NCBI GenBank assembly: GCA_023409265.1
Contig: JAEYHZ010000010.1
Coordinates: 23,358 to 87,357 of the forward strand
Reading direction: 5' to 3'
Length of the DNA: 64,000 nucleotides
Source of the DNA: Bacillota bacterium
Lineage (GTDB): Bacteria > Bacillota > Clostridia > Acetivibrionales > DSM-1351
The position numbers were made by a program, and so were the translations under genes. The notes under the pieces are model-generated. The model was not told the origin of the DNA, did no database searches, and worked only from the letters and a program-made list of their open reading frames with translations. Of the stretch, positions 1 through 8,566 are shown piece after piece; position 1 is the first letter of the stretch, and every line of letters starts with the position of its first letter.

Positions 1-1
1 A

Positions 2-28
2 GAACTAAGAAATGAGGTGCTTACATAA
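2..28 (+). CDS. C-terminal end of an XkdU/YmfQ-like baseplate protein (partial)
   Basis: Only the last eight codons are in the window, reading ELRNEVLT and then a stop that overlaps the next ATG (TAATG). The complete homologue at 20715-21263 ends in almost the same residues (QLRSEVLI) immediately before its own tail fibre. This tiny piece therefore shows that the window opens inside a second tail operon of the same type. The assignment rests on that match and on position. Confidence 0.6.
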   Translation, partial: ELRNEVLT

Positions 29-2967
29 TGGCTACAAACACAACAAATTATAATTTAATAAAGCCAGGTCAGGATGATTTCTACGACATTGATGATTTTA
101 ACCAAAATGCTGATATTATCGATGCGGTACTTAAAAATGTCAGTAATATGGCCAATTCTTCATTACCAGAAGCATCGTACACTGCAGCAGATGTGTTGGA
201 TAAAATCAAAACAATCGATGGCAGCGGCAGCGGCTTAGATGCTGATCTACTTGATGGAAAAGAAGCTTCTGCTTTTGCCACTGCGGCTCAAGGATTGAAG
301 GCTGATGAACTGGATACTTTAGTTAACAACGGCGCGGTTCTATCCCCAACCCTAAACTGGGGCATGAACAGCAAAATACAGATACCCGAAATATCAACAC
401 CGATTACACTTGATTTTGAAGGGTTTTCCATCACAAATTTACTGGGTAGTGATGGTAATTGTGAGGATGTAAGCAAGTGGACAGCAAATCAGGCAACAGC
501 GTCATTAGATTCAACGAGTAAAGTATTTGGTAACAATGGAATGAAAATTACATTAACAGCGAGTAATGGTTCATTATATAAAATCTTAAATACAATTACA
601 GCTTTAGATACATCAAAATATTATTTATTTTCTGCATATGTAAAAAACGGTACTGCTGCAGCAATAAATATAACAAAAGATAATACAGGTGGCGGAGTTG
701 CATTGGTTTCAAGTTCTATTACAGATAATACAAAATTTAGTAGAGTAGGACTTATAATTCAACCATCTGATCTAAATTCTGGAAATCTTTTTTCTATAAG
801 ATTGAGTGGAATATCGGGTCAAACAGCATATGTAGATGGTGTAATGCTTAGTGAAATCACAGCTGTGGATTACACAGTGGGTCTGACTGCATGTATGACT
901 AAATACCCTTATGTTGATGGGCACGCTTGCCTCATGAATCCAATGTTTGAAAATCGTCGGCATAACCGTGTTGATAACGGTAATTGCGAAAAAGGTATAA
1001 GTAATTGGAGACCGTATACTGCCAATACTACATTAAGTGTAGTTAATGGTAAGTTCAGAGTCACAGGTACTAGTGGTGCAGGTACTATGTATCAGGTTGT
1101 TGATGTTAAACCCAATACGGATTACTTTATAACAGGAAACGGAACTGACGGAACTGGAGGGGCGAGTTTATTTGTAGATGATGGTGACCTTATAGTAGCT
1201 TTATCTCCATCAGGACGATCTTTTAACTCAGGAAGCTATTCTAAAGTGGCAATATGTATGCAAGTAAAGACAATGGGATATGCTGACTTTGATTCCATAA
1301 TGCTTGTCGAAGGTACAATTGCCCCAACAGAATACAAGTCATGTGATCTACAAAGGTTTGTCGTTGAGGGTAGATTCGAAAAGGGTGATAAAGTTCATAT
1401 TGAGAACAAACAGGTCTCAGGACTCCGTGGGAGTAAGTATAAAGCACTTTATGGTAAGGACTACGATTGGCAGTTTGGTGGAGATTTTACTACTTGTAAG
1501 TGTATAAGGATTCCGGCTATTGCATTTTCAGATGCTTATGTGGCAGGTCCAATAGGTAATACACTTGTAAAGTCTGATGGGTCTTTGGTAAATGAAGGTC
1601 CTGTTTCAAGTGGAATTGCAAATAATTTTAATCTGACTACTGCGGGTGGAGGACTTTCAATAAATGTACCTGATGTCGACACAGGTTGGACAGAATCCAT
1701 AAATCCAAATAATGATGAAGTTAAAGCCTTTATGAACGGTTGGAAAGCAGTCTATACTAATGGAACAAGATACTTAGGATTTATAAGTAAGGTCGATAAG
1801 TCATTCCCGTATGTCACTACAACAGCAAGTGGTACAAATAATGCACTCCAGCAGGTAATAAATGTTGTGGATGGCTCCAGGTTCTCTGCTGGGGATTTTA
1901 TACAGGTATTTGATGATGGCGGTGATTTTAGATTATATATTGTTCAGAGTGTATCCGGTAATGCCATCACACTGACAGTAAATATCGCCGCGGCTATAAG
2001 TACAAATAATCCTATTACTATATGTGATACCGCTACAAAGACAAATATGCTTAATTACTGTAAGGCTAATGTTGCGCCAGGCTATGAAGGATATAGACTT
2101 ACTTACAAGTTGGCTAACCCAGAACCCATAAACGACATCAATTCACCTGTTCGTGGTGAAATTTGGGACTTAGTCAAGGGTGACAACTATATTACTGTAG
2201 ATAGTGGTATTGTACTGGGTGAGGTTGCTAATCCTATTCCCGATATAAATAACATTCAATATGCTATAAATGTTCGAAATGGTTTATCAATGTGGACTAC
2301 AGGTAATGGTCAATTGAGGAATATGGCTGAACGTATAAATACTGTGTATAAAAATCAGAATTATGATCCTAAATGGTTGCATGGAATTAATCCTATTTCT
2401 TATTACGGCGGTAAAGACTGTATGTATATGCCCTCGGCAGACTTTGATGCATTTGCGATGTATACTGTTGACTACCAGGTACTTAAAACTTTGCATGCAA
2501 TGGTCTTCGGTAGTCTATCATTATCATATAGACAGAGTATTGTAAATTCACTGAACGGACTTAGCAAAGCCTTGGAGCAGAAACAGGCTAAAGATAGTGC
2601 TTTAGATTATATTGTAGATTTAAGTGTGTATGAAGATTTGGGGGCTGTACAATCAAGCGGCGTATTCATAAACAATAATTCTAATTTTGTTTTTCTTGAT
2701 GTAATAATACATTTTATTCCTAAAAAATGTATTCCACGTATAACCGCCGATGTGATAACAATTGGACATTTTAATAGTTCCGGTGGTTACATTACTATCA
2801 CTAATAGACCTGAATTACTATTTGCTGTTGGTGAAATTACAACAACTCATGCCAGAATGAGTATCGCGTATACAGGAACGGACACCACTATAAGAAATAA
2901 TCTAATAAACAATGGTGGGTACATTAGATTTACAGGAATTAAAGTAGATTGCAGAGGGAGGGTATAG
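28..2967 (+). CDS. Phage/tailocin tail fibre with jelly-roll-like modules
   Basis: Large 979-aa tail fibre or receptor-binding protein. The first ~40 residues (TNYNLIKPGQDDFYDIDDFN...) match the N-terminus of the fibre at 21264-23828, which is the part expected to dock on the baseplate. After that the two proteins diverge, as is normal for host-range proteins. Two regions (about residues 140-285 and 315-445) look like beta-sandwich carbohydrate-binding modules, with GNCE...W starts and aromatic- and Gly-rich strands. A following region of ~450 residues has no family I recognise. The start overlaps the preceding stop, as in the paralogous locus. It probably binds a cell-wall glycan of a related bacterium. 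Confidence 0.75.
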   Translation: MATNTTNYNLIKPGQDDFYDIDDFNQNADIIDAVLKNVSNMANSSLPEASYTAADVLDKIKTIDGSGSGLDADLLDGKEASAFATAAQGLKADELDTLVNNGAVLSPTLNWGMNSKIQIPEISTPITLDFEGFSITNLLGSDGNCEDVSKWTANQATASLDSTSKVFGNNGMKITLTASNGSLYKILNTITALDTSKYYLFSAYVKNGTAAAINITKDNTGGGVALVSSSITDNTKFSRVGLIIQPSDLNSGNLFSIRLSGISGQTAYVDGVMLSEITAVDYTVGLTACMTKYPYVDGHACLMNPMFENRRHNRVDNGNCEKGISNWRPYTANTTLSVVNGKFRVTGTSGAGTMYQVVDVKPNTDYFITGNGTDGTGGASLFVDDGDLIVALSPSGRSFNSGSYSKVAICMQVKTMGYADFDSIMLVEGTIAPTEYKSCDLQRFVVEGRFEKGDKVHIENKQVSGLRGSKYKALYGKDYDWQFGGDFTTCKCIRIPAIAFSDAYVAGPIGNTLVKSDGSLVNEGPVSSGIANNFNLTTAGGGLSINVPDVDTGWTESINPNNDEVKAFMNGWKAVYTNGTRYLGFISKVDKSFPYVTTTASGTNNALQQVINVVDGSRFSAGDFIQVFDDGGDFRLYIVQSVSGNAITLTVNIAAAISTNNPITICDTATKTNMLNYCKANVAPGYEGYRLTYKLANPEPINDINSPVRGEIWDLVKGDNYITVDSGIVLGEVANPIPDINNIQYAINVRNGLSMWTTGNGQLRNMAERINTVYKNQNYDPKWLHGINPISYYGGKDCMYMPSADFDAFAMYTVDYQVLKTLHAMVFGSLSLSYRQSIVNSLNGLSKALEQKQAKDSALDYIVDLSVYEDLGAVQSSGVFINNNSNFVFLDVIIHFIPKKCIPRITADVITIGHFNSSGGYITITNRPELLFAVGEITTTHARMSIAYTGTDTTIRNNLINNGGYIRFTGIKVDCRGRV

Positions 2968-2970
2968 ACA

Positions 2971-3582
2971 ATGTTAAGGTTACAAGACGGAAAAGTAATA
3001 TATAACAATACTGAGGATTTAGGCAATGTCGAGAATATGAAATTTATTGAGGGTGGGTTCAGTGTTAACCTTCCAGATGGTTCGATAACCTTTATTCCAG
3101 AAGAAGATTGTACTGTAAATGAACAAGAAGTGTTCCAGGCTTATCATGAGTACTATAAGGATAGTGGAGGGATTAAACCCAAGCCAGTAGATATCGAGAT
3201 ATTAAGAGCAACAGTAATTGAGAACATGAACCAGGAATGCGCTAAACATATACTTTCTGGCTTTATGTCCAAGGCTTTTGATGGCGTGACCGAAAAGCAT
3301 TACGATTGCGAACTTACTGACCAGTCACGTATTTCTGGATTAGTAAGTATTGCACAATTAAGAATAGCTGGGCTATCAACGGAAATACTTAAATGGAAAG
3401 CAACAGGCGAATTAGAGTGCTACGAATGGACTCCTGAACAGATACTGGATTTAGGCTTAGACCTTAAAAGGCATATCCAGGACGTTACAGATAGATTTTA
3501 TGCGCTCAGAATATATGCCCTTGTTGCTGAAAGAACGATTGAAGAACTGGAGGCGATTACATGGGAATTAGAGGTACTATAA
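2971..3582 (+). CDS. DUF4376-like phage tail-associated protein
   Basis: A 203-aa protein directly after the fibre gene. The N-terminal ~70 residues form a small beta-rich part (LRLQDGKVIYNN...). The C-terminal half contains HYDCELTDQSRISGL, a tryptophan in 'LKWKATGELECYEWTPEQ', and a helical tail, which resembles the DUF4376 domain found next to or fused with tail fibres. Family naming is from memory. It is probably a fibre assembly or accessory factor. It overlaps the next gene by 22 nt, so the two are translationally coupled. Confidence 0.5.
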   Translation: MLRLQDGKVIYNNTEDLGNVENMKFIEGGFSVNLPDGSITFIPEEDCTVNEQEVFQAYHEYYKDSGGIKPKPVDIEILRATVIENMNQECAKHILSGFMSKAFDGVTEKHYDCELTDQSRISGLVSIAQLRIAGLSTEILKWKATGELECYEWTPEQILDLGLDLKRHIQDVTDRFYALRIYALVAERTIEELEAITWELEVL

Positions 3583-3983
3583 AACATATATTATTGTTTG
3601 CTATCGGTGGCATAATTTATTACTGCATAGAGTTACTTTGGCGCGGACATTCAGCGTGGCAGATGATTGTGGTCGGTGGACTGTGTTTCGTAGGTATCGG
3701 TTTGATTAATGAGGTATATCCCTGGACTATGCCTTTATGGCTACAAAGCATAATTGCCACAGGGATAGTTACCGCTGTAGAGTTTGTAAGCGGTCTGATT
3801 TTAAATGTTTGGCTGGGGTTAAAGATATGGGATTACAGTAATTTACCTTTTAACCTTTATGGACAAGTCTGCCTGTATTTTAGTCTGATGTGGCTGGCAT
3901 TAAGTCCTGTAGCGATAATATTAGATGACTGGCTTAGATACTGTATGTTTGAGGAAGATAAGCCCAAATATAAGCTGATATAG
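3561..3983 (+). CDS. Polytopic membrane protein, ABC_trans_CmpB-like (PF06541)
   Basis: A 140-aa integral membrane protein with about four hydrophobic segments (roughly residues 7-25, 35-52, 58-82 and 102-122). It contains signatures such as 'FVSGLILNVWLGLKIWDYSNLPFNLYGQVCLYFSLMWL', which resemble the 'putative ABC transporter permease' family PF06541 often carried by clostridial phages. There is no partner ATPase nearby, so transport is not implied. GGAGG precedes the ATG, which lies inside the end of the upstream gene. The role in the element is unknown. Confidence 0.5.
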   Translation: MGIRGTIKHILLFAIGGIIYYCIELLWRGHSAWQMIVVGGLCFVGIGLINEVYPWTMPLWLQSIIATGIVTAVEFVSGLILNVWLGLKIWDYSNLPFNLYGQVCLYFSLMWLALSPVAIILDDWLRYCMFEEDKPKYKLI

Positions 3984-4021
3984 ACAGATAAGGCTAATAA
4001 CACGACTGTTTTAAAATTCCA

Positions 4022-4069
4022 TTGAATACTGACACCATTCTGGCATATAATAAAACAAACGTATGTTCG
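4022..4069 (+). promoter_or_regulatory. SOS promoter with LexA box
   Basis: -35 TTGAAT (4022-4027), 18-nt spacer, -10 TATAAT (4046-4051). A LexA-type box CAAACGTATGTTCG lies at 4056-4069, one base off CGAAC-N4-GTTCG. The box sits on the expected transcription start and would repress the small gene at 4083. Confidence 0.65.
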
Positions 4070-4082
4070 GGATGTGAATGCT

Positions 4083-4316
4083 ATGAGAAAAGTTTTTGTT
4101 GATGTAATGGTCCAATTTGTATCGGACGGATCTATAAATCCGATTTATCTAATCTGGCCTGATGGTAGGCGATATGATATAGACAAAATAATTGACATCC
4201 GGAAGGCGGCGAGCCATAGCGTAGGAGGCCAGGGATATAGGTATACCTGCAGGATATGTAACAGAGAGAAATATCTGTTCCTGGAGGATGATAAGTGGTT
4301 CATGGAAGGTAAATAG
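4083..4316 (+). CDS. Small SOS-controlled protein of unknown function
   Basis: A 77-aa soluble protein starting MRKVFVDVMVQF. A GTG at 4074 in the same frame is an alternative start, but ATG 4083 leaves room for a GGGA ribosome-binding site. It contains 'DGRRYDIDKIIDIRKAASH', 'GYRYTCRI' and 'LEDDKWFMEGK'. From memory, this type of small protein is found in clostridia near Y-family DNA polymerases and SOS genes. The LexA box just upstream fits that link. The biochemical role is unknown. A terminator follows at once, so it is a single-gene unit. Confidence 0.6.
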   Translation: MRKVFVDVMVQFVSDGSINPIYLIWPDGRRYDIDKIIDIRKAASHSVGGQGYRYTCRICNREKYLFLEDDKWFMEGK

Positions 4317-4320
4317 GAAA

Positions 4321-4350
4321 GGATTACTCAGTAAATGGGTAATCCTTTTT
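4321..4350 (+). terminator. Rho-independent terminator
   Basis: GGATTAC (4321-4327) pairs with GTAATCC (4339-4345), followed by TTTTT. Confidence 0.75.
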
Positions 4351-4382
4351 GATTACCAAAAAATAAGAAAGGATGAAGGTAA

Positions 4383-5072
4383 ATGAAACAAGAAGGAAAG
4401 TTCATTCTAATGAGCAGGGACGAGCTCCGGAGTTATATCGAAGGGCTAAAAGGGTCAAAGACCTTTAAAACAATCCAGCAACATCATACTGCATCGCCGG
4501 CATATAAAGACGTAAAAAACAACCATTTCCAACTGATGAAGGGCATGGAGAATTATCATGTTAATACACTCAAAATGAGTGAAATAGCTCAGCACTTCAG
4601 CACATTTCCTGATGGAGCCATATGTGTTGGCCGTCCTCTGACCAAAGACGGAGGCGGATTCCTTGGAGATCAGAACAGAAACTCCATTACAATCGAAAAT
4701 GTTGGGAACTTTGATTCGGACAATATGACAGAGGAGCAAAGGAAAAGCATTATTTTACTCAATGCCCTTCTATGTAAAAAGTTCAATATTGCCCCTTCGA
4801 CTGCAACATTAATATACCACTGTTGGGTACAAAATAAGTCGTGTCCTGGAACAAAGTACTTTGGTGGTAATTCAAAAGCTGCTGCAGATCAAAACTTTAT
4901 ACCTCTGATAAAAGCTGCAATGCAAGAGCCATTGACGTTTGAAATGGCCCTTCAGATCGTTGTTGAAAAAATAGATTCGAGCTACTCATACTGGCTGAAA
5001 AGGAAGGACATAGATCCTGCTTTTCAGGCTTTAATAATAAAGATCGCAAAAACATATGTGGGAGGAAAATAA
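4383..5072 (+). CDS. Phage N-acetylmuramoyl-L-alanine amidase (endolysin, Amidase_2/PGRP type)
   Basis: A 229-aa zinc amidase expected to cut the lactyl-L-Ala bond of peptidoglycan. Visible family features are the first zinc histidine in 'IQQHHTASP' (about residue 36), 'ITIENVGNFD' in the core, and the second histidine and the cysteine ligand in 'YHCW' and 'NKSCPGTKYFGG'. The last ~50 residues form a helical extension, perhaps for wall binding. There is no signal peptide, so export depends on the holin encoded 2 nt downstream. A close paralogue lies at 28365-29060. Confidence 0.85.
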   Translation: MKQEGKFILMSRDELRSYIEGLKGSKTFKTIQQHHTASPAYKDVKNNHFQLMKGMENYHVNTLKMSEIAQHFSTFPDGAICVGRPLTKDGGGFLGDQNRNSITIENVGNFDSDNMTEEQRKSIILLNALLCKKFNIAPSTATLIYHCWVQNKSCPGTKYFGGNSKAAADQNFIPLIKAAMQEPLTFEMALQIVVEKIDSSYSYWLKRKDIDPAFQALIIKIAKTYVGGK

Positions 5073-5073
5073 G

Positions 5074-5541
5074 ATGGATAATATTAATTCATTCAAAGCG
5101 GTTGTAACAGGTGTGTTTGTGGCTGTATCTGCAATGCTTGGTTGGTTCGGTTGGCTAATAGTGGTTTTTGTGGCCTGCCTGATTGGTGATTGGATATCAG
5201 GATCAGCTGCAGCAGCTAAAAACGGAGAATGGAGCTCAAAAAGGGGAAGGGAAGGAATTTGGCATAAGGCGGGTTGTATTGTTGTGGTGTTAGTTGCAGC
5301 TATACTCGATGGCGTTATAGGTTCAATTATAAATAATCTACCAAGTATAAAACTACCTTTTGAGTACACGGTATTGCTATGCCCCGTAGTCGTGGTGTGG
5401 TACATACTAACAGAGCTTGGCAGCATAGTTGAAAATGCTGGCAAGATGGGAGCTCCAATTCCGGGATTTTTGAAAAAAGCTATTGCATTATTTAAAGGTA
5501 CCGTTGATGCTGCAGGAGAAAAATTGACAGAAGGTAAGTGA
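5074..5541 (+). CDS. Phage holin, toxin-secretion/lysis family (Phage_holin_4 type)
   Basis: A 155-aa membrane protein with at least three hydrophobic segments and the family phrase 'GWFGWLIVVFVACLIGDWISG'. It forms the membrane lesion that lets the neighbouring amidase reach the wall. The start at 5074 is chosen because GGAGGAAAATAAG precedes that ATG; an in-frame upstream start would read back into the amidase. Its paralogue at 29053-29520 has the same length. Confidence 0.85.
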   Translation: MDNINSFKAVVTGVFVAVSAMLGWFGWLIVVFVACLIGDWISGSAAAAKNGEWSSKRGREGIWHKAGCIVVVLVAAILDGVIGSIINNLPSIKLPFEYTVLLCPVVVVWYILTELGSIVENAGKMGAPIPGFLKKAIALFKGTVDAAGEKLTEGK

Positions 5542-5548
5542 TAATATC

Positions 5549-5575
5549 GCCCTCTCTTAATTGGGAGGGCTCTTT
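5549..5575. terminator. Bidirectional terminator between convergent genes
   Basis: GCCCTC (5549-5554) pairs with GAGGGC (5565-5570), followed by a T-rich run. It overlaps the 3' end of the minus-strand gene at 5557. Confidence 0.6.
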
Positions 5576-5790
5576 TCATTTCTATACATTCTACTTTCAA
5601 ACATATCGTCTTCCACTGCTTTTAAATAAGTAATTACTTCAACATCATATTTGCCATTTAAAAAACCTGCATGAAAACCTTCAGGAAGATTCCAACCATA
5701 ACCCCATTGCCATAAATAATACCCCTTATCTATCAACTCTTGTTTTAAGTGTAACCAGTGATCCCAAGACTTTACTACCTTTTGAATCAT
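5557..5790 (-). CDS. Small hypothetical protein
   Basis: A 77-aa aromatic-rich soluble protein (starting MIQKVVKSWDHWLHLKQELI, with a WQWGYGWNLPEGF stretch). The start is set at 5790, where GAGGTGAT stands at ideal spacing; a longer reading from 5814 would place its start codon inside the LexA box. The box at 5809-5820 lies about 20 nt upstream of the start, so the gene may be SOS-repressed together with the divergent gene at 5880. No family recognised. Confidence 0.55.
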   Translation of the reverse strand: MIQKVVKSWDHWLHLKQELIDKGYYLWQWGYGWNLPEGFHAGFLNGKYDVEVITYLKAVEDDMFESRMYRNEKSPPN

Positions 5791-5808
5791 ATTATCACCT
5801 CGAAAAAA

Positions 5809-5847
5809 GAACATATGTTTGTTTTTATTGTAATATAGTGTTATAAT
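5809..5847 (+). promoter_or_regulatory. LexA box overlapping a sigma-A promoter
   Basis: GAACATATGTTT (5809-5820, one mismatch from the palindrome) overlaps the -35 TTGTTT (5819-5824). A 17-nt spacer and a perfect -10 TATAAT (5842-5847) follow. It drives the gene at 5880. The box also lies just upstream of the divergent minus-strand gene. Confidence 0.65.
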
Positions 5848-5879
5848 AAATGCAAGGAATTACTTAGGAGCGATTAGAT

Positions 5880-6107
5880 ATGGTTGATTATTTTCTCAGA
5901 GCATCAAGGGATAGGAATATTATAATTAATATTATTTATTCTAAGGGAAATGAAATTACACAAAGGGATGTCAAGGTTCTAGATATAACGGATGGCAATG
6001 CAAAGGCCTTTTGTTATCTTCGGGATCAAATCCGGATATTTAGAGTTGAGAACATACTTTCAGCTGATTTTGTGAAAAATACTCAATCGTTAAGAATGGC
6101 TAAATAG
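5880..6107 (+). CDS. Small SOS-linked protein, WYL-like
   Basis: A 75-aa protein (MVDYFLRASRDRNII...) containing 'RDVKVLDITDGNAKAFCYLRDQIRIFRVENILSA'. This resembles the ligand-sensing beta-barrel half of WYL-domain proteins ('...R.F.VENI.SA'), without any DNA-binding domain. AGGAG lies upstream of the ATG. The LexA-box promoter at 5809-5847 stands directly in front, so induction after DNA damage is likely. Function unknown. It could be a small regulator that works with another protein of the element. Confidence 0.5.
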   Translation: MVDYFLRASRDRNIIINIIYSKGNEITQRDVKVLDITDGNAKAFCYLRDQIRIFRVENILSADFVKNTQSLRMAK

Positions 6108-6121
6108 AAGCATTTATGCGT

Positions 6122-6152
6122 AACAGAGTAGAGTAATTTGCTCTGTTTTTTA
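6122..6152 (+). terminator. Rho-independent terminator
   Basis: AACAGAG (6122-6128) pairs with CTCTGTT (6141-6147), followed by a run of T. Confidence 0.7.
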
Positions 6153-6171
6153 TTTGATTTGGAGGACATTT

Positions 6172-6927
6172 ATGAATAGTTTTATAGGATGGATCGGGGG
6201 AAAGAAGCTTCTCCGGAAAGAAATAGTAAGCAGGTTTCCTGAAAATTTTGATAGGTATGTCGAGGTGTTTGGTGGCGCGGGATGGGTGTTATTCTACAGT
6301 GATAAGCATGCCGAGATGGAAGTATACAACGACTATAATAGGGACTTGGTTAATTTGTACAGATGTATAAAACACCATTGTCAGGAGCTGCAGCGAGAGC
6401 TTGCCTTCATGCTTAACTCCAGGGAGCTTTTTGAGGACTTTAAGACCCAATATAATACCAGAGGTATGACTGACATACAAAGAGCTGCAAGGTTCTTCAT
6501 GGTGATCAAAACGTCTTACGGATCCGATTCACGAACATACGGTTGCGTTAAGAAAGATACTTCAGTTACAATAGAATATCTGAACCGGATCCAGGAGAGA
6601 CTCTCCCGAGTAGTAGTAGAAAATAAGGATTTTGAATCTTTGATTAAAGTGTATGACAGGCCGGCTGCACTGTTTTATCTTGATCCACCTTACTACGGTA
6701 CCGAAAAGTATTACCAGGCTCAGTTCTCCCAGGAGGATCATGAACGGCTTTACAGAACCCTTAAAGGTATAAAAGGGAAGTTCATACTATCCTATAATGA
6801 TTGTGACTACTTATGGGAGCTATATGAGAATTTTCATATTGAAGCGATTGAAAGAAACAATAATTTGACTGCCAGGTATACTAATAAGAACAAGCGGTAT
6901 GGGGAAGTTATAATCAGGAATTATTAA
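6172..6927 (+). CDS. D12-class DNA adenine N6-methyltransferase (phage Dam-like)
   Basis: A 251-aa enzyme that transfers a methyl group from SAM to adenine. The SAM-binding motif is near the N-terminus ('FIGWIGGKKLLRKEI', 'YVEVFGGAGWVLF') and the catalytic DPPY motif is in 'FYLDPPYYGTEKYY'. Both are typical of MethyltransfD12. The start is ATG 6172, with GGAGG at 6161-6165. No restriction enzyme gene is visible beside it, so it is an orphan methylase, common in prophages, probably for protection from host restriction or for regulation. Target sequence not predictable. Confidence 0.85.
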   Translation: MNSFIGWIGGKKLLRKEIVSRFPENFDRYVEVFGGAGWVLFYSDKHAEMEVYNDYNRDLVNLYRCIKHHCQELQRELAFMLNSRELFEDFKTQYNTRGMTDIQRAARFFMVIKTSYGSDSRTYGCVKKDTSVTIEYLNRIQERLSRVVVENKDFESLIKVYDRPAALFYLDPPYYGTEKYYQAQFSQEDHERLYRTLKGIKGKFILSYNDCDYLWELYENFHIEAIERNNNLTARYTNKNKRYGEVIIRNY

Positions 6928-6955
6928 GAATAAATTCGTGTCATTAATAAAAAAT

Positions 6956-6981
6956 AACAACCGAGCTTTTGCTCGGTTGTT
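6956..6981. terminator. Bidirectional terminator
   Basis: A perfect 11-bp stem (AACAACCGAGC / GCTCGGTTGTT) with a TTTT loop lies between convergent genes. It can serve both the methylase and the rnlB end. Confidence 0.75.
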
Positions 6982-6995
6982 CTCGGTTCATTAGA

Positions 6996-7364
6996 TTATA
7001 TAATATAACCATTTTCAATCATTTTCTGTTGTGTGCTATTTAAAACAGAGTGTGTAAGATAAAAGTTCTTACCTTTTAGAAAGTCACTAACTACCTTTCT
7101 AATTAAATCGTTTTTTTCTACAATAATGTAATTAAATGTTTCAGCTACAAAACCTTCATTGTTAAAAAAAACATTAGCATAACGTTCTTTGGTATTACCT
7201 GATGATAAAATAAAGTCGAAAATAACATATCCAGGTTTTGAAAAAGTGTTATTTAACAAGGGAACTAATCCCTCAATGCCATTTAAAGGCTGGTAATGAG
7301 AAGTGGGCACAATAACACATAAATAATTTTCATTTGGACTTGGGATCAATTCGTAATTATTCAC
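6996..7364 (-). CDS. rnlB: RnlB-family antitoxin
   Basis: A 122-aa protein whose core 'ENYLCVIVPTSHYQPLNGIEGLVPLL' and 'GYVIFDFILSSGNTKERYANVFFNNEGF' follows the pattern I remember for E. coli RnlB ('...NPLSSVNEIE...', '...EILFDLLCANG...NRF'). RnlB neutralises the RNase RnlA by direct binding. It starts with GTG behind AAGGAGG. Position supports the call: it lies 56 nt downstream of the RnlA-like gene on the same strand. A possible private promoter sits in that gap, which would give antitoxin in excess. Confidence 0.75.
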   Translation of the reverse strand: MNNYELIPSPNENYLCVIVPTSHYQPLNGIEGLVPLLNNTFSKPGYVIFDFILSSGNTKERYANVFFNNEGFVAETFNYIIVEKNDLIRKVVSDFLKGKNFYLTHSVLNSTQQKMIENGYII

Positions 7365-7386
7365 ATTACCACCTCCTTATATAATA

Positions 7387-7415
7387 ATTATACCATAATG
7401 TCATAAAAAAGTCAT
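7387..7415 (-). promoter_or_regulatory. Possible antitoxin-only promoter for rnlB
   Basis: On the minus strand, ATGACT (7410-7415), a 17-nt spacer and a perfect TATAAT (7387-7392) lie in the gap between the rnlA stop and the rnlB start. The -35 matches 4 of 6. Confidence 0.4.
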
Positions 7416-7420
7416 TACCT

Positions 7421-8551
7421 TCAAGTATTAAAGTATTTGTCAATTAACTTAAACACATCGTGGATTATAGGGCCAACCTCGCTAATCTCCAACATTCTTG
7501 TTGTATCAGATAGTGCATTAGGTTTATCCCAATGAAAAAGCGAATTCCTAGTAATATATATTTTATCATAAGTTTCATTTATACATTTTATCCTATTTTG
7601 ATTATTTCCAAAATTAGGATAAAATTTATTTTTCAGTGTTCCCCCTATCTTTTCACCATTAGCATCCTTAACTGGACTAAACATTGAAAAGCTGTCATCA
7701 AAGGGTACACTATTTGCATACATTATATGTTTTAAATGACCTTCTAAGGCTCTCAATGCTGGGAATACAAGATAGGTTGCATCAAACATAGTATTATTAT
7801 TCCTTTTATTTTGTAAAGCTTGGCAAAGGTGACTTTTTACTTTATCATTCAAATACTTATACGCCTTAGGTAAAAGCCCCAGATATTCATCAAGTATTTC
7901 CTGTTCAGTTACATCTGTACCATAATAAGAATTTATAGCTTCAACATTGGATGTAGAGTCTACTAATTCAGCCATATATGAAGCACATGCTGAAAATAAC
8001 AACAATGGTTTTCCTTGAAACATCAGAGTATTCTTATTCTTATAATATGTAGCAGTTACTTCGCTATTGTCTTTACCAACTATTTTCGAAATTTGTTCGT
8101 GAGCATCATCTCTAACATATTCGAAACTATTAAAAAGCTCATCTGTGCTGATTAGATGCATAAATTGTTTATATTCATCTAATAAAATTCTTTTATAAAC
8201 TAGAGGATCATTTGATTTTTTACATGCTCCAAGTATTTTTTCAAAATTTTTGTTTAGTGATAAATAGTTTTCAGATACATTATTAGGATTAGATATAATT
8301 TCAGAAGCAAACATTTCTTGTAAGTCCTGATTTTCTCCTTGACCTGTTTGGATTGTTGTTTTATAAGTATTTCTAAAGAGAAAATCCAAGAAAAAGGACC
8401 TTCCATCTACACATACTTTTGTTCTAAAACGTAACCCATCAGCTGATTCTAGATTACTGACACTATATTCTGCGTAACCATTCTCCATACAGACTTCGTG
8501 GATAGCTGGTATTATCCTACTTCTGATAAGTTTTGTATCTTTATGTGACAT
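7421..8551 (-). CDS. rnlA: RnlA-family toxin, HEPN endoribonuclease
   Basis: A 376-aa mRNA endonuclease toxin, close to the ~357 aa of E. coli RnlA. The C-terminal third holds the HEPN R-X4-H motif in 'YITRNSLFHWDK' (Arg335, His340). A glutamate in 'ALRALEGHLKHIMY' (Glu270) is at about the same distance as the catalytic Glu of E. coli RnlA. The preceding domains are as in RnlA: an N-terminal small domain (about 1-90), then a helical repeat region. RnlA is known as an anti-phage toxin released when RnlB is lost during infection. It lies between an RNase HI gene and rnlB in one operon, near the attR end of the element. Confidence 0.8.
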   Translation of the reverse strand: MSHKDTKLIRSRIIPAIHEVCMENGYAEYSVSNLESADGLRFRTKVCVDGRSFFLDFLFRNTYKTTIQTGQGENQDLQEMFASEIISNPNNVSENYLSLNKNFEKILGACKKSNDPLVYKRILLDEYKQFMHLISTDELFNSFEYVRDDAHEQISKIVGKDNSEVTATYYKNKNTLMFQGKPLLLFSACASYMAELVDSTSNVEAINSYYGTDVTEQEILDEYLGLLPKAYKYLNDKVKSHLCQALQNKRNNNTMFDATYLVFPALRALEGHLKHIMYANSVPFDDSFSMFSPVKDANGEKIGGTLKNKFYPNFGNNQNRIKCINETYDKIYITRNSLFHWDKPNALSDTTRMLEISEVGPIIHDVFKLIDKYFNT

Positions 8552-8566
8552 TAGCCCCTCCTAAAA

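Noticed and set aside
5031..5600. 189-codon minus-strand frame opposite the holin
   Set aside because: Exact antisense of a clear holin gene. The paralogous holin shows a similar shadow frame (29013-29474), as expected from shared codon use.
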